Below, one piece after another: positions 30,499 through 41,549 of a stretch of 64,000 bases of DNA. How positions within the stretch are numbered: position 1 is the first letter of the stretch; every line of letters starts with the position of its first letter. This DNA is from Chitiniphilus eburneus (GTDB lineage Bacteria > Pseudomonadota > Gammaproteobacteria > Burkholderiales > Chitinibacteraceae), in NCBI RefSeq assembly GCF_005048205.1, contig NZ_SUMF01000011.1:1-64000 (forward strand), read 5' to 3'. The notes under the pieces are model-generated. The model had not been told where the DNA came from. It searched no databases and was given only the letters and a program-made list of their open reading frames with translations. Both the position numbers and the translations under genes were made by a program.

Positions 30499-32688
30499 TC
30501 AGCCTCGTTGCAGGTAAATGGTGGCCAGCGGGGGAATGGTCAGCAGCAGCGATTGCGCCTGGTTGTGCGCCGCCACCGCCTCGGTTTCCGCAGCAACATT
30601 GCCGGTGTTGCTACCGCCATAGTAGCTGGAGTCGGTGTTCAGCAACTCCAGGTAGCGCCCGGCCTGCGGCACGCCGACACGGTAGCCGGTGCGCGGTACC
30701 GGCGTGAAATTGCAGACCACGATCACCGGCTCGCTGCCATCATCGGCATGGCGCACGAAGGCGTAGACCGAGTTGGCCGCGTCATCGCCGATCAGCCACT
30801 GGAAGCCCTTCGGATCGAAATCGACCGCGTGCAGCGCGCGCTGGGCACGGTAGACATGGTTGAGGTCGCGCACCAGCGATTGCACGCCGGCATGCCACGG
30901 GCCACCCGCATCCGGGTCCAGCAGGTGCCAGTCCAGGCTATCGTCGTGGTTCCATTCGCGCCCCTGGGCGAACTCGCCGCCCATGAACAGCAGCTTCTTG
31001 CCCGGATGCGCCCACATGAAGGCGTAGTAGGCGCGCAGGTTGGCGAACTGCTGCCAGGCATCGCCCGGCATGCGCGACAGCAGCGAACCCTTGCCGTGCA
31101 CCACTTCGTCGTGCGATAGCGGCAACACGAAGTTCTCGGTGAAGGCGTACATCAGGCCGAAGGTCATCTGGTTGTGATGGTGCTGGCGATATACCGGGTC
31201 TTTCGCCATGTAGTTCAGCGTGTCGTGCATCCAGCCCATGTTCCACTTGAAGTGGAACCCCAGCCCGCCCATGTCCGGCGGCCGGCTCACCGCCGGGAAC
31301 GCCGTCGATTCCTCGGCAATGGTGGTGGCCTCGGGGCGCTCGACCCCCACCGTCTGGTTCATGCGGCGCAGGAAATCGATGGCTTCCAGGTTCTCGCGCC
31401 CACCGAACTCGTTGGGCACCCATTCTCCCTCCTGGCGCGAGTAGTCGCGATACAGCATCGACGCCACCGCATCCACGCGCAGGCCGTCGATGCCATAACG
31501 TTCGATCCAGTACAGCGCATTGCCGATCAGGAAATTGCGCACTTCGTTGCGGCCAAAGTTGTAGATCAGCGTGTTCCAGTCCTGGTGGAAGCCTTCGCGT
31601 GGGTCCGAATGCTCGAACAGGTGCGAGCCGTCGAAATAGGCCAGCCCGAACTGATCGCTCGGGAAATGGCCGGGCACCCAGTCCAGCAATACGCCCAGCC
31701 CGGCGGTATGCGCGCGTTCGACGAAATAACGGAAGTCGGCGGGCGAACCGAAGCGGCTGGTCGGCGCATACAGCCCCAGCGGCTGATAACCCCACGAGCC
31801 GTCGAAGGGATGCTCGCTGACAGGCAACAGTTCCAGGTGGGTAAAGCCCATGTCCACCGCGTAAGGCACCAGGGTGTCGGCCAGTTCGCGGTAGGTCAGC
31901 CAGCGATTGCCGTCCTCCGGCGCGCGGCGCCAGGAACCCAGGTGTACCTCGTAGATCGAGACCGGCGCATCGAGCGCGTTGGCCTGGCGCCGCGCCTCGC
32001 TGGGCGCCACCCAGTCCGGCAGGCCGTTGATGCGCGACGCCGTGCCCGGCCGCAACTCGGCGGCAAAGGCGTAGGGATCGGCTTTCTGGTAGATCGCGCC
32101 GTAGCGGTCGGCGATCTCGAACTTGTAATTCAGGCCGGGCGACAGGTTGGGGATGAAGATCTCCCATATGCCACATTCGCGACGCAGCCGCATCACGTGG
32201 CGGCGGCCATCCCACATGTTGAAATCGCCCACCACCGATACGCGCTGCGCGTTGGGCGCCCAGACGGCGAAGGCGGTGCCGCCGATGCCTTCCAGTTCGC
32301 GCCAATGGGCGCCAAGACGTTCGTAGGGGCGCAGGTGCGTGCCTTCGGACAACAACCAGACATCCTGATCGCCCAGCACCGGTGGAAAGCGGTAAGGGTC
32401 TTCCAGTTCGACTTCCACGCCGTCCCAGGTGACGGCCAGGCGATAGGCGAAGCGTTGTTTGCGGCGGGCGATGGCGCCCTCGAAAAAGCCGCGCGGATCG
32501 GTGCATTGCAGCTCGGCGACCCGCCGGCCGGTCTTGGCGTCGATCACCGCCACGGCGGTCGCGCCCGGTTGCAGCGTGGCGACCGTCAGCCGGCCTTCCA
32601 GCTCATGCATGCCGAGCACGGCGAACGGGTCGGTGTGATTGGCACGCATTAGCGCATCGATCGTGGAAGCGGGAAGGTAATAAGGCAT
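30499..32688 (-). CDS. glgB: 1,4-alpha-glucan branching enzyme
   Basis: A 729-residue GH13 enzyme forming alpha-1,6 branches. The N-terminal 100 residues form a beta-rich module, followed by a CBM48 ([31 protein letters not shown]). The barrel has TLLEL-type [56 protein letters not shown] (nucleophile Asp), [14 protein letters not shown] (acid Glu) and [19 protein letters not shown] (stabiliser Asp). First gene of the minus-strand glycogen run, so the promoter should lie in 32689-32866, shared divergently with the GH13 gene. Confidence 0.97.
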   Translation of the reverse strand: MPYYLPASTIDALMRANHTDPFAVLGMHELEGRLTVATLQPGATAVAVIDAKTGRRVAELQCTDPRGFFEGAIARRKQRFAYRLAVTWDGVEVELEDPYRFPPVLGDQDVWLLSEGTHLRPYERLGAHWRELEGIGGTAFAVWAPNAQRVSVVGDFNMWDGRRHVMRLRRECGIWEIFIPNLSPGLNYKFEIADRYGAIYQKADPYAFAAELRPGTASRINGLPDWVAPSEARRQANALDAPVSIYEVHLGSWRRAPEDGNRWLTYRELADTLVPYAVDMGFTHLELLPVSEHPFDGSWGYQPLGLYAPTSRFGSPADFRYFVERAHTAGLGVLLDWVPGHFPSDQFGLAYFDGSHLFEHSDPREGFHQDWNTLIYNFGRNEVRNFLIGNALYWIERYGIDGLRVDAVASMLYRDYSRQEGEWVPNEFGGRENLEAIDFLRRMNQTVGVERPEATTIAEESTAFPAVSRPPDMGGLGFHFKWNMGWMHDTLNYMAKDPVYRQHHHNQMTFGLMYAFTENFVLPLSHDEVVHGKGSLLSRMPGDAWQQFANLRAYYAFMWAHPGKKLLFMGGEFAQGREWNHDDSLDWHLLDPDAGGPWHAGVQSLVRDLNHVYRAQRALHAVDFDPKGFQWLIGDDAANSVYAFVRHADDGSEPVIVVCNFTPVPRTGYRVGVPQAGRYLELLNTDSSYYGGSNTGNVAAETEAVAAHNQAQSLLLTIPPLATIYLQRG

Positions 32689-32807
32689 GTCGAAATCCGG
32701 GGAACTTGGGTTGGAATCGGCTGACGACCCGACATTGTTTTATAGCGCGTGGTGCAGAATTGATATTTGCTGCATTACAACATCAGTGCCACATTATCTC
32801 GTCGTGG

Positions 32808-32852
32808 CTTAAGCGACAACCGCAGTGAATGCGAGGTCAGCTTAAGCGTCAA
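32808..32852 (+). promoter_or_regulatory. Direct repeat GCTTAAGCG upstream of the GH13 gene
   Basis: GGCTTAAGCGACAAC (about 32808-32822) and AGCTTAAGCGTCAAT (about 32839-32853) are about 31 bases apart, three helical turns, between glgB and the GH13 gene. Each contains the palindromic core CTTAAG. Possible binding sites for a sugar-responsive regulator; no regulator gene is in this cluster. Confidence 0.4.
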
Positions 32853-32868
32853 TTCAAGGAGGGCGGTG

Positions 32869-34494
32869 GTGAAAAAGACGCAATGGTGGCGTGGCGGGGT
32901 CATCTATCAGATTTACCCGCGCAGTTTTAAAGACAGCAATGGTGACGGTATCGGCGATCTGCCGGGTATCACCGAAAAGGTGGGCTACCTGAAGTCGTTG
33001 AACGTGGACGCGATCTGGATTTCGCCTTTTTTCAAATCGCCGATGAAGGATTTCGGCTATGACGTCGCCGACTATTGCGACGTCGATCCCTTGTTCGGCA
33101 CGCTGGCCGATTTCGACGCGCTGCTGGCGGAAGTGCATCGCCATGATTTGAAACTGATTATCGACCAGGTGCTGTCGCACAGTTCCGACCTGCATCCCTG
33201 GTTCGTCGAATCGCGTTCCAGCCGCGACAATCCCAAGGCCGACTGGTATGTCTGGGCCGATCCGAACCCGGATGGCACCCCGCCGACCAACTGGCTGTCG
33301 GTGTTCGGCGGCAGCGCCTGGCAGTGGGACAGCCGGCGCCGACAGTTCTACATGCACAACTTCCTGGCCAGCCAGCCCGATCTGAATTTCCACCACCCGG
33401 AAGTCCAGCAGGCGCTGCTCGACGCGGTGGAGTTCTGGCTGAAACGCGGCGTCGATGGTTTTCGCTTCGATGCCTGCAACTACCATTTCCACGACAAGAA
33501 GCTGCGCAACAACCCGCCGGCCGAGCACGCGGACCACACTAATGTGTCCGATGTGAACCCCTACGGCATGCAAAGCCACCGCTACGACAAATCGCGCCCG
33601 CAGAATCTGCTGTTCCTGCAACGGCTACGCAAGCTGCTCGACCGTTACGGTGCCTGCAGCATGGGCGAAATCGGCGACGACGATTCGCTGGGAAGGCTGG
33701 CCGAATACACCGGCGGCGACGACAAGCTGAACCAGGCCTACAGCTTTACGCTGCTGACCGAGGATTTTTCCGCCAGCTTCATCGAGGAACAGGTGTCGCA
33801 CATGGAGCGCGCCTTCCACCGCTACCAGGTACCCGGCTGGGTCTGCTGGTCGATCGGCAACCACGATGTCCCGCGTGTGCTGACGCGCTGGGGCAAGGAT
33901 ACCCAGGACCCCGCCTGCCCCAAGCTGCTGACCGCACTGGCCACTACGTTGCGCGGCTCCGCCTGCCTGTACCAGGGCGACGAGCTGGGCCTGCCCGAGG
34001 CGGACATCCCCTACGAGTTGCTGCAAGACCCCTACGGCAAGGCCTTCTGGCCCGACTTCAAGGGCCGCGATGGTTGCCGTACGCCCATGCCATGGCACAA
34101 GGACGCCCCGGCGGGCGGCTTTACCAATAGCCAGCCCTGGCTACCGGTGCCCGCCGCGCACCTGGCGCGCGCGGCGGATACCCAGGAAACACCGTCCGAT
34201 TCCATCCTCAACTTCGTGCGCGCGTTCCTGGCCTGGCGTCGCGGCCAGCCGACGCTGATCCTGGGCGAGATCGAGTTCGTACGCGCGCCCGAGCCGTTGC
34301 TGATCCAGATTCGTACGCTGGGTAATCAGCGTCTTTGCGGCATGTTCAACCTGAGCGGCGCGCCGCAACGCTGGTCGCTGCCCAAGCAGTTGCAAGGTGC
34401 GCAGCCACTGGCGGGGCATGGTCTGTCCGGCGCGAGCATCGACGGCAAGGTATTGCAGTTCGCCCCCTGGGGCGGCGGTTTCTGGACCTTGTGA
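32869..34494 (+). CDS. GH13 alpha-glucosidase
   Basis: A 541-residue family 13 hydrolase of the oligo-1,6-glucosidase/alpha-glucosidase type: [29 protein letters not shown] at the N terminus, then [24 protein letters not shown]-like region, [15 protein letters not shown] (nucleophile Asp), [11 protein letters not shown] (acid Glu) and [16 protein letters not shown] (stabiliser Asp). No signal peptide, so it probably acts on imported or glycogen-derived oligosaccharides. GTG 32869 follows AAGGAGG by six bases; a GTG at 32866 is also possible and the frame is open to 32767. Divergent from glgB. Confidence 0.93.
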   Translation: MKKTQWWRGGVIYQIYPRSFKDSNGDGIGDLPGITEKVGYLKSLNVDAIWISPFFKSPMKDFGYDVADYCDVDPLFGTLADFDALLAEVHRHDLKLIIDQVLSHSSDLHPWFVESRSSRDNPKADWYVWADPNPDGTPPTNWLSVFGGSAWQWDSRRRQFYMHNFLASQPDLNFHHPEVQQALLDAVEFWLKRGVDGFRFDACNYHFHDKKLRNNPPAEHADHTNVSDVNPYGMQSHRYDKSRPQNLLFLQRLRKLLDRYGACSMGEIGDDDSLGRLAEYTGGDDKLNQAYSFTLLTEDFSASFIEEQVSHMERAFHRYQVPGWVCWSIGNHDVPRVLTRWGKDTQDPACPKLLTALATTLRGSACLYQGDELGLPEADIPYELLQDPYGKAFWPDFKGRDGCRTPMPWHKDAPAGGFTNSQPWLPVPAAHLARAADTQETPSDSILNFVRAFLAWRRGQPTLILGEIEFVRAPEPLLIQIRTLGNQRLCGMFNLSGAPQRWSLPKQLQGAQPLAGHGLSGASIDGKVLQFAPWGGGFWTL

Positions 34495-34578
34495 GCCGGT
34501 ACGTCGAGGGGTTACGTCGAGGCCGCGGCAGCGACGTAACGCGCCAGTGGCGCGGGCCCCTCGCCGCGATGCCCCACC

Positions 34579-34608
34579 TTACACAGCGTGCGGAAAGTCG
34601 AGTAAAAT
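34579..34608 (+). promoter_or_regulatory. Sigma-70-like promoter of cysE
   Basis: TTACAC (34579-34584), an 18-base spacer and TAAAAT (34603-34608) lie 32-62 bases upstream of the cysE start. Both hexamers are near consensus. Confidence 0.45.
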
Positions 34609-34640
34609 ACTCGGCCTTTCCCCCACCTCGCCTGCTCGCC

Positions 34641-35396
34641 ATGCTCGACCGCCTGCGTGAAAACATCCGTGTGGTCTTCGACCGCGATCCCGCCGCCCGT
34701 ACGGTCTGGGAAGTGGTCACCTGTTACCCCGGTTTTCACGCACTGAGCCTGCATCTGGTCTCCAACGGGCTGTGGCGACGCGACTGCAAGTGGCTGGCGC
34801 GCTTTGTCTCGCACCTGGGGCGCTTCTTCACCGGGATCGAGATCCACCCCGGCGCCACCATCGGCCGTCGCGTGTTCATCGACCACGGCATGGGTATCGT
34901 CATCGGCGAGACCGCCGAGATCGGCGACGATTGCACGCTGTACCACGGCGTCACGCTGGGCGGCACATCGTGGAACCACGGCAAGCGCCACCCCACGCTG
35001 GAAGCCGGCGTGATCGTCGGCGCCGGCGCCAAGATCCTGGGGCCGGTCACCATCGGCAGCGGGGCCAAGGTGGGCTCCAACGCGGTGGTGGTCAAGCCGG
35101 TTCCGCCCGGCGCCACCGCGGTCGGCATTCCAGCGCGGGTGATCGAGGCCGACGAGCAGCAGTCGGCGCGCGAGGAAAAGGCCGAGGCGCTGGGCTTCTC
35201 CGCCTACGGCATCTCCGGCGACATGAACGATCCGGTGGTCAAGGCCATCCACGGCATGCTCGACCACTCGGTCACCACCGATCACAAGATCGACGCCATC
35301 CTGAAGAAGCTGGAGCAACTGGGCATCGATTGTGCCGAGGAACGCGCCACGGCGGATCGTTTCGATCCCAACTATCTGAACAAGATCGTCGATTGA
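34641..35396 (+). CDS. cysE: Serine O-acetyltransferase
   Basis: A 251-residue enzyme making O-acetylserine for cysteine synthesis. An N-terminal helical part ([33 protein letters not shown]) leads into a left-handed beta-helix: [45 protein letters not shown] with the catalytic-type D-H pair and the hexapeptide repeats, ending at VIEADEQQ. It lies 110 bases upstream of iscR, a usual arrangement that supplies cysteine to the Fe-S machinery. Confidence 0.95.
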   Translation: MLDRLRENIRVVFDRDPAARTVWEVVTCYPGFHALSLHLVSNGLWRRDCKWLARFVSHLGRFFTGIEIHPGATIGRRVFIDHGMGIVIGETAEIGDDCTLYHGVTLGGTSWNHGKRHPTLEAGVIVGAGAKILGPVTIGSGAKVGSNAVVVKPVPPGATAVGIPARVIEADEQQSAREEKAEALGFSAYGISGDMNDPVVKAIHGMLDHSVTTDHKIDAILKKLEQLGIDCAEERATADRFDPNYLNKIVD

Positions 35397-35435
35397 AGGC
35401 CCGCGCCGGCTCCGCAATACCCGAGTGAACGAGTC

Positions 35436-35475
35436 AGTCTTTTAGTTGACTAAAACACTAGGTTATTTTACGATA
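35436..35475 (+). promoter_or_regulatory. iscR promoter with IscR-type operator
   Basis: The AT-rich segment TTAGTTGACTAAAACACTAGGTTATTTTA resembles the type 1 IscR motif (GACT-N5-...-AGG...TAT), the site through which holo-IscR represses its own operon. It lies 32-71 bases upstream of iscR in otherwise GC-rich DNA. The exact boxes are not certain. Confidence 0.55.
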
Positions 35476-35506
35476 CGCCCGAACCAAGCCACCCTGAGAC
35501 ACCGCG

Positions 35507-36001
35507 ATGCGCCTTACCACCAAGGGCCGTTTTGCCGTTACCGCTATGCTGGACCTCGCCATGCGCGAAGCCAGCGGCCCGGTGACGCTGGCCGGGATCA
35601 GCGAGCGCCAGCATATCTCGCTGTCCTACCTGGAGCAGTTGTTCGGCAAACTGCGCCGCCGCGAGCTGGTGGACAGCGTGCGTGGTCCGGGCGGCGGCTA
35701 TTGCCTGGCACGCCCGGCCGCCGAGATCACTGTGGCAGCCATCATCTGTGCCGTGGATGAACCGCTGGATGCCACGCAATGCGGTGGCAAGGAAAACTGT
35801 CTGGACGACCGTCGCTGCATGACGCACGACCTGTGGGCCAGTCTGAACCGCACCATCTACGACTACCTGTCGGGCATCACGCTGGCGCAGTTGCTGGCGG
35901 AGCAGCAGGAGAAGCAGCGCCGCAAGGCCGAATGTGCCGGCGTGCTGCATGACCAGCGCCACAAGAACATCGAACGTACCGGGGCGACCACGCCGTTGTA
36001 A
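35507..36001 (+). CDS. iscR: Fe-S cluster assembly regulator IscR
   Basis: A 164-residue Rrf2-family winged-helix repressor of the isc operon that senses a [2Fe-2S] cluster. The start [18 protein letters not shown] and HTH ([39 protein letters not shown]) are canonical. Three cysteines lie in the ligand segment ([19 protein letters not shown] near residues 91-105), as in E. coli IscR. The C terminus ([16 protein letters not shown]) is variable. First gene of the isc run. Confidence 0.96.
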   Translation: MRLTTKGRFAVTAMLDLAMREASGPVTLAGISERQHISLSYLEQLFGKLRRRELVDSVRGPGGGYCLARPAAEITVAAIICAVDEPLDATQCGGKENCLDDRRCMTHDLWASLNRTIYDYLSGITLAQLLAEQQEKQRRKAECAGVLHDQRHKNIERTGATTPL

Positions 36002-36074
36002 GCGCCGGCCCCCGAACACGCACAGCATTGAATCGGCCCGGCAGGCCGAGACGAAAATTGGAGCAACCCGCCAG

Positions 36075-37283
36075 ATGAAAACCCCGATCTACCTCGATTA
36101 TTCCGCTACCACGCCGGTCGATCCGCGCGTGGCGCAACAGATGATTCCCTGGCTGACCGAGCATTTCGGCAACCCGGCGAGCCGTTCGCACGCCTTCGGC
36201 TGGGAAGCGGAAGCCGCGGTCGAGGAAGCGCGCGAACAGGTTGCGGCCTTGCTCAACTGCGACCCGAAGGAAATCGTCTGGACCTCCGGCGCCACCGAAT
36301 CGGACAACCTGGCGCTCAAGGGCGCCGCGCATTTCTACCAGGACAAGGGCCGCCACCTGATCACGGTGAAGACCGAGCACAAGGCGGTGCTGGACACCAT
36401 GCGCGAACTGGAGCGCGAAGGGTTCGAAGTCACCTACCTGAACGTCCAGGAGAACGGCCTGATCGATCTGGATGCGCTCCAGGCGGCCATCCGCCCGGAT
36501 ACCATCCTGGTATCGGTGATGTGGGTGAACAACGAAATCGGCGTGATCCAGGACATCGAAGCCATCGGCGAGCTGTGCCGCAGCAAGGGCATCATTTTCC
36601 ATGTGGACGGCGCGCAGGCCACCGGCAAGATCGCGATCGATCTGTCGAAAGTGAAGGTCGATCTGCTGGCCCTGTCCGCGCACAAGACCTACGGCCCCAA
36701 GGGCATCGGCGCGCTGTATATCCGCCGCAAGCCGCGTGTGCGGCTGGAAGCGCAGATGCACGGCGGCGGCCACGAGCGCGGGTTCCGTTCCGGCACGCTG
36801 GCCACGCACCAGATCGTCGGCATGGGCGAGGCGTATCGCATTGCCCGCGAGGATCTGGGCACCGAGCTGGAACGCGTACGCATGCTGCGCGACCGGCTGT
36901 GGGCCGGCCTGTCGGACATCGAGGAAGTGCACCTGAATGGCGACCTGGAACGCCGCGTGCCGCACAACCTGAATGTCAGCTTCAACTTCGTCGAGGGCGA
37001 AAGCCTGATCATGGCGCTGAAGGACCTGGCGGTATCGAGCGGCTCGGCCTGTACCTCCGCCTCGCTGGAGCCCTCCTACGTGCTGCGCGCGCTGGGCCGC
37101 TCGGACGAACTGGCGCATTCGTCGATCCGCTTCACCATCGGCCGCTTCACCACGGTCGAAGACATCGACTTCACCATCAAGCTGATTCACGAAAAGATCG
37201 GCAAGCTGCGCGAACTGTCGCCGCTGTGGGAGATGTACAAGGACGGTATCGACCTGAACACCATCGAGTGGGCAGCGCACTGA
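36075..37283 (+). CDS. iscS: Cysteine desulfurase IscS
   Basis: A 402-residue PLP enzyme releasing sulfur from cysteine for Fe-S clusters and thiolated tRNA. It begins [23 protein letters not shown]; the pyridoxal lysine is in [15 protein letters not shown], and the persulfide cysteine in the mobile loop [22 protein letters not shown] gap of 73 bases follows iscR. Start ATG 36075 is chosen from the family N terminus; the frame is open further back. Confidence 0.97.
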   Translation: MKTPIYLDYSATTPVDPRVAQQMIPWLTEHFGNPASRSHAFGWEAEAAVEEAREQVAALLNCDPKEIVWTSGATESDNLALKGAAHFYQDKGRHLITVKTEHKAVLDTMRELEREGFEVTYLNVQENGLIDLDALQAAIRPDTILVSVMWVNNEIGVIQDIEAIGELCRSKGIIFHVDGAQATGKIAIDLSKVKVDLLALSAHKTYGPKGIGALYIRRKPRVRLEAQMHGGGHERGFRSGTLATHQIVGMGEAYRIAREDLGTELERVRMLRDRLWAGLSDIEEVHLNGDLERRVPHNLNVSFNFVEGESLIMALKDLAVSSGSACTSASLEPSYVLRALGRSDELAHSSIRFTIGRFTTVEDIDFTIKLIHEKIGKLRELSPLWEMYKDGIDLNTIEWAAH

Positions 37284-37287
37284 TTTG

Positions 37288-37404
37288 AGTGAGGCGTAAG
37301 GTGTGAGGGGCAAAACCCGAAGCACCCAGCGCCAGCGAATAGATATGGGATGGGCGAGCACGGAGCCGGGGTTGCACCTCACTCCTCTCCCCTCACCCCT
37401 CACT
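37288..37404. repeat. GTGAGGGG-type inverted repeat between iscS and iscU
   Basis: AGTGAGGCGTAAGGTGTGAGG (from 37288) and CCTCACTCCTCTCCCCTCACCCCTCACT (ending 37404) form arms rich in GTGAGG and its complement around about 60 bases. This gap is longer than usual between iscS and iscU. The element might change the expression balance by folding in the mRNA. Confidence 0.5.
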
Positions 37405-37415
37405 GGAGTAGCAAC

Positions 37416-37796
37416 ATGGCATACAGCGAAAAGGTCCTGGACCACTACGAACACCCCCGCAACGTCGGTTCCTTCGAGAAGGGCGACGAGACGGTCGGCA
37501 CTGGCATGGTCGGCGCGCCGGCCTGTGGCGACGTGATGAAGCTACAGATCAAGGTGGGCGCCGATGGCGTGATCCAGGACGCCAAGTTCAAGACCTACGG
37601 CTGTGGGTCGGCCATCGCTTCGTCGTCGCTGATTACCGAGTGGGTGAAGGGCAAGACGCTGGACGAAGCGATGTCGATCAAGAACACCCAGATCGCCGAA
37701 GAGCTGGCGCTGCCGCCGGTGAAGATCCATTGCTCGATCCTGGCCGAGGACGCCATCAAGGCGGCGGTCGAGGACTATCGCAAGAAACACGGCTAA
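37416..37796 (+). CDS. iscU: Fe-S cluster scaffold IscU
   Basis: A 126-residue scaffold on which [2Fe-2S] clusters are built. Ligands are conserved: GAPACGDVMKL (Cys near 37), YGCGSAIASSS (Cys near 63), and HCSILAEDAIKAA (His and Cys near 105). The HscA-recognition motif LPPVK is at about 99-103, so the chaperone pair should act on it. ATG 37416 follows GGAG; the frame is open to 37350. Confidence 0.97.
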   Translation: MAYSEKVLDHYEHPRNVGSFEKGDETVGTGMVGAPACGDVMKLQIKVGADGVIQDAKFKTYGCGSAIASSSLITEWVKGKTLDEAMSIKNTQIAEELALPPVKIHCSILAEDAIKAAVEDYRKKHG

Positions 37797-37817
37797 CTAC
37801 TGGTTCAAGGAGCTCCC

Positions 37818-38141
37818 ATGGCACTCACCCTTTCCGAGCGCGCCGCCAGTCACGTCGCCGGCTTCCTCGCCCGACGCGGCAAGGGCCTGGGCGTGCGGCT
37901 GGCGGTCAAGACCGCCGGCTGCTCCGGCATGGCCTACAAGCTGGAGTTCGTCGATGTGGCCGCCGAAACCGATCTGGTGTTCGAAAGCCATGGCGTGCGC
38001 ATCTACACCGATGCGAAATCGCTGCCCTATATCGACGGCACCGAGCTGGACTACGCCAAGGAAGGGCTGAACGAGGGGTTCCAGTTCAACAACCCCAACG
38101 TAAAGAACGAGTGCGGTTGCGGCGAAAGCTTCCACGTTTGA
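37818..38141 (+). CDS. iscA: Fe-S assembly A-type carrier IscA
   Basis: A 107-residue A-type carrier with the three conserved cysteines: one in [10 protein letters not shown] near residue 35 and two in [11 protein letters not shown] near the C terminus. It delivers clusters, especially to [4Fe-4S] targets. Good AAGGAGC ribosome site, 21 bases after iscU. Confidence 0.96.
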   Translation: MALTLSERAASHVAGFLARRGKGLGVRLAVKTAGCSGMAYKLEFVDVAAETDLVFESHGVRIYTDAKSLPYIDGTELDYAKEGLNEGFQFNNPNVKNECGCGESFHV

Positions 38142-38264
38142 TCTGACCGGCGCTCGCGCCCGAAGGGAGAAACGCAAGAGGGGGAGCGAAGCCCTTGCGG
38201 TGCGCCGCACCTGGAAATCGTTCCCTCCCCCGCGCTTCTCCCTTGTGCTTTCCCTGGCCGCAAC

Positions 38265-38795
38265 ATGACCTTCGATTTCTCCGCCTCCCATTTCGCCCTG
38301 TTCGAACAGCCCGAGCGCTTCGCCATCGACGCGCCCGCGCTGGACGCCCGCTATCGCGCTTTGCAGGCGCAATACCACCCCGACCGTTTCGCCAGCGGCA
38401 GCGACGCCGAGAAACGGCTCGCCCTGCAGATCGCCACGCGGGTGAACGAGGCCTATCAGATCCTCAAATCGCCACTGGCGCGCGGGCGCTACCTGCTGGG
38501 GCTGTTCGGCGTCGATACCCAGGAAGAAACCAATACGGCGATGCCGATGGACTTTCTGATCGCGCAGATGGAATGGCGCGAGCAGATCGCCGAGGCACGC
38601 GCCAGCGGCAATGTGGCGCGGCTGGAATCCCTGAACGCCGAGCTGCGCGACGACATTGCCGAACACGAAGCCGAGCTGGGCGCAGCGCTGGATGCCCGGA
38701 CGCTGGATGCCGCCGCCATGGCGGTACGCAAGTTGCGTTTCCTGGAAAAACTGGACCAGGAAATCGGCGACGCCATCGAGGCCGCCCTGTTTTGA
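38265..38795 (+). CDS. hscB: Fe-S co-chaperone HscB
   Basis: A 176-residue J-protein. The N-terminal J domain has YHPDRF (HPD near residues 38-40) and the C-terminal half is the three-helix IscU-binding domain (FLIAQMEWREQIAEAR...LDARTLDAAAMAVRKLRFLEKLDQEI). It presents IscU to HscA. The gap before it (38142-38264) is unusually long for an isc operon and has a CGCTTCTCCCTTG / AGGGAGAAACGCAAG inverted pair but no gene. Confidence 0.95.
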   Translation: MTFDFSASHFALFEQPERFAIDAPALDARYRALQAQYHPDRFASGSDAEKRLALQIATRVNEAYQILKSPLARGRYLLGLFGVDTQEETNTAMPMDFLIAQMEWREQIAEARASGNVARLESLNAELRDDIAEHEAELGAALDARTLDAAAMAVRKLRFLEKLDQEIGDAIEAALF

Positions 38796-38852
38796 TCGAA
38801 CCGAAACGGGCGGATTGATCCGCCCGCCCCGCCCGAAGAGCACATCGACCCC

Positions 38853-40709
38853 ATGGCACTACTGCAAATCTCCGAACCCGGCATGAGCGCCGCTCCACAC
38901 CAGCATCGGCTGGCAGTGGGCATCGACCTGGGCACCACCAATTCGCTGGTCGCCACGGTCAAGAGCGGCAGCGCCACCTGTCTGCCGGACGAGGCCGGGC
39001 GCGCGCTGCTGCCGTCGGTCGTGCATTACGCGGCCGAGGGCGCGGTGACGGTGGGCTATCCGGCACAGGCACGCCAGAACCAGGACCCGGCCAACACCAT
39101 CGTCTCGGTCAAGCGCTTCATGGGGCGTGGCCTGCATGACGTGGCCGACGCCGCCACGCCGTACCGCTTCGTCGATGAACCCGGCATGCTCAAGCTGGTC
39201 ACCGCCGCCGGCGTCAAGAGCCCGGTCGCCGTGTCGGCCGATATCCTGCGCGCGCTGAAAAGCCGCGCCGAACAAAGCCTGGGCGGCGAGCTGGTGGGCG
39301 CTGTCATCACCGTGCCCGCTTATTTCGACGATGCCCAGCGCCAAGCGACCAAGGATGCCGCCACGCTGGCCGGCCTGAACGTGCTGCGCCTGCTGAACGA
39401 GCCCACCGCCGCCGCGATCGCCTACGGTCTGGACAACGCCGCCGAGGGCACCTACGTGGTGTACGACCTGGGCGGCGGCACGTTCGACGTGTCGGTACTG
39501 ACGCTGTCGCGTGGCGTGTTCGAAGTACGCGCCACCAGTGGCGACTCGCACCTGGGCGGCGATGACTTCGACCACCGGCTGTATTGCTGGATCCTGGAGC
39601 AATCGGACCTGCGCAACCTGGGCGCGCGCGATACGCGCATGCTGCTCACCCGCGCGCGCGAAGCCAAGGAAACGCTGAGCGAACACGATGTCACCCAGAT
39701 CACTGCCAAACTCAGCGACGGTACCGTAATCGACCTGGAACTCACTGCCGAGACCTTCCAGCAGATCACCGCGCACCTGATCCAGAAAACCATCGCGCCG
39801 CTGCGCCGCGCATTGCGCGATGCCCGCCTGACGCCCGAGGAGGTGAAAGGCGTGGTCATGGTCGGCGGCGCCACGCGCATGCCGCACGTGCGCCGCGCGG
39901 TGGGCGAGCTGTTCGGCCGCCCGCCACTGACCAACCTGGACCCCGACAAGGTAGTGGCACTGGGCGCCGCGATGCAGGCCAATGTCCTCGCTGGCAACAA
40001 GGGCGACGACGACTGGCTGCTGCTGGATGTGATCCCGCTGTCGCTGGGTCTGGAAACCATGGGCGGGCTGGTGGAGAAGGTCATCCCGCGTAACAGCACC
40101 ATACCCACCGCCCGCGCGCAGGAATTCACCACTTTCAAGGACGGGCAGACCGCGATGGCGATCCATGTGCTGCAAGGCGAGCGCGAGCTGGTCAGCGACT
40201 GCCGCAGTCTGGCGCGCTTCGAGCTGCGCGGCATTCCGCCGATGGTGGCGGGCGCCGCCCGCATCCGCGTCACCTTCCAGGTGGATGCCGACGGCCTGCT
40301 GGCCGTCGCCGCCAGCGAGCAAAGCACCGGCGTGGCCGCCAGCATCACTGTCAAACCCAGCTATGGGCTATCCGACGACGAGATCGCCCGCATGCTCAGC
40401 GACTCGATGACCCATGCCGGCGACGACCTGCTGGCGCGCAAGCTGGCCGAAGCGCGCGTGGAAGGCGAATCGCTGGTCGATGCCACCGTGGCCGCGCTCG
40501 ACAGCGACGGCGATCTGCTCGACGATGCCGAGCGCACCGCCGTGGAGACGCAGGTGGCCACGGTACGCACTGCGCTGGCCGGCGTGGACGCCGACCGCAT
40601 CCGCCAGCAGGCCGAGGCACTGAACCAGGCCACCCAGGTTTTCGCCGCCCGCCGCATGGACCGCGCGGTCAGCCGCGGGCTCACCGGCCACAAGATCGAA
40701 GAGCTTTGA
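38853..40709 (+). CDS. hscA: Fe-S chaperone HscA (Hsp70)
   Basis: A 618-residue specialised Hsp70 that uses ATP to release clusters from IscU. Nucleotide motifs are [14 protein letters not shown] (near residue 25), [29 protein letters not shown] and [15 protein letters not shown]. The substrate-binding half has [14 protein letters not shown] and [28 protein letters not shown]; length is normal. Partner HscB lies directly upstream. Confidence 0.97.
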   Translation: MALLQISEPGMSAAPHQHRLAVGIDLGTTNSLVATVKSGSATCLPDEAGRALLPSVVHYAAEGAVTVGYPAQARQNQDPANTIVSVKRFMGRGLHDVADAATPYRFVDEPGMLKLVTAAGVKSPVAVSADILRALKSRAEQSLGGELVGAVITVPAYFDDAQRQATKDAATLAGLNVLRLLNEPTAAAIAYGLDNAAEGTYVVYDLGGGTFDVSVLTLSRGVFEVRATSGDSHLGGDDFDHRLYCWILEQSDLRNLGARDTRMLLTRAREAKETLSEHDVTQITAKLSDGTVIDLELTAETFQQITAHLIQKTIAPLRRALRDARLTPEEVKGVVMVGGATRMPHVRRAVGELFGRPPLTNLDPDKVVALGAAMQANVLAGNKGDDDWLLLDVIPLSLGLETMGGLVEKVIPRNSTIPTARAQEFTTFKDGQTAMAIHVLQGERELVSDCRSLARFELRGIPPMVAGAARIRVTFQVDADGLLAVAASEQSTGVAASITVKPSYGLSDDEIARMLSDSMTHAGDDLLARKLAEARVEGESLVDATVAALDSDGDLLDDAERTAVETQVATVRTALAGVDADRIRQQAEALNQATQVFAARRMDRAVSRGLTGHKIEEL

Positions 40710-40725
40710 TCCAGGAACCGAAGTC

Positions 40726-41064
40726 ATGACCAAAATCACCGTGCTGCCGCACCCGGACCTCTGCCCCGAAGGCAAGGAACTGGAGGTGGAACCGGGCACC
40801 TCGATCTGCAACGCCCTGCTGTACAACGATATCTTCATCGAACATGCCTGCGAACAGTCGTGCGCCTGCACCACCTGTCATGTCGTGGTGCGCAAGGGCT
40901 TCGATAGCCTGGAAGCGGCCGAAGAGGAAGAGGAAGACCTGCTGGACAAGGCCTGGGGCCTGACCTCGGTATCGCGCCTGTCGTGCCAGGCCATGGTGGC
41001 GGACGAAGAGCTGGTGGTCGAGATTCCCAAATACACCATCAACCACGCCCGGGAAAACCACTGA
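40726..41064 (+). CDS. fdx: ISC-type [2Fe-2S] ferredoxin
   Basis: A 112-residue ferredoxin that supplies electrons for cluster assembly. Cluster cysteines are in CEQSCACTTCHVVVRKGFDSL (three within C-x5-C-x2-C) and LSCQAMVA further on, as in Fdx of the isc operon. Acidic linker EAAEEEEEDLLDKAWGL matches the family. Its TGA overlaps the ATG of the next gene by one base. Confidence 0.95.
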   Translation: MTKITVLPHPDLCPEGKELEVEPGTSICNALLYNDIFIEHACEQSCACTTCHVVVRKGFDSLEAAEEEEEDLLDKAWGLTSVSRLSCQAMVADEELVVEIPKYTINHARENH

Positions 41065-41549
41065 TGGCCTCGGATAGCCAGAACCGCGTCGTCGCCGCGC
41101 TCGGCGCAGCCGGCGTCCCGGCCGAGATCAGGGAGTTCGATGCGTCCACCCGCACCAGCGCCGATGCGGCCGCCGCCATTGGCTGCACTGTGGCGCAGAT
41201 CGCCAAATCGGTGATCCTGCGGGCCAAGCAGACCGAACGCCATGTCCTGGTGGTTGCCAGCGGCGCCAATCGTGTCTGCGAGAAGACCGTGGCGCACCTG
41301 GTGGGCGAGAAGATCGGCCGCGCCGACGCCGATTTCGTCCGCGCCAAGACCGGCTATGTCATCGGCGGGGTATCGCCGGTGGCGCACGCCGAAACGCCGA
41401 TCGTGCTGGTGGACGAAGACCTGATGCGGTACGACGAAATCTGGGCCGCCGCCGGGACGCCCAATAGCGTCTTTCGCCTGACCCCCGCCCAATTGCTGAC
41501 GCTGACCGCCGGCCACGTCACCCGCGTGAAAGAGGAACAACAGCCATGA
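41064..41549 (+). CDS. YbaK/EbsC (prolyl-tRNA editing-type) protein
   Basis: A 161-residue protein of the YbaK/ProX family, whose members hydrolyse mischarged aminoacyl-tRNAs. Features are IAKSVILRAK (with the conserved Lys), ASGANRVCEKTVAHLVGEKI and GYVIGGVSPVAH, typical of the INS/YbaK domain. It is inserted into the isc operon between fdx and iscX with overlaps at both ends, so it is cotranscribed. Which tRNA it edits is not known. Confidence 0.88.
   Translation: MASDSQNRVVAALGAAGVPAEIREFDASTRTSADAAAAIGCTVAQIAKSVILRAKQTERHVLVVASGANRVCEKTVAHLVGEKIGRADADFVRAKTGYVIGGVSPVAHAETPIVLVDEDLMRYDEIWAAAGTPNSVFRLTPAQLLTLTAGHVTRVKEEQQP

Noticed and set aside
35877-37454. 525-residue minus-strand frame across iscS
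   Set aside because: Antisense shadow; iscS is unambiguous.
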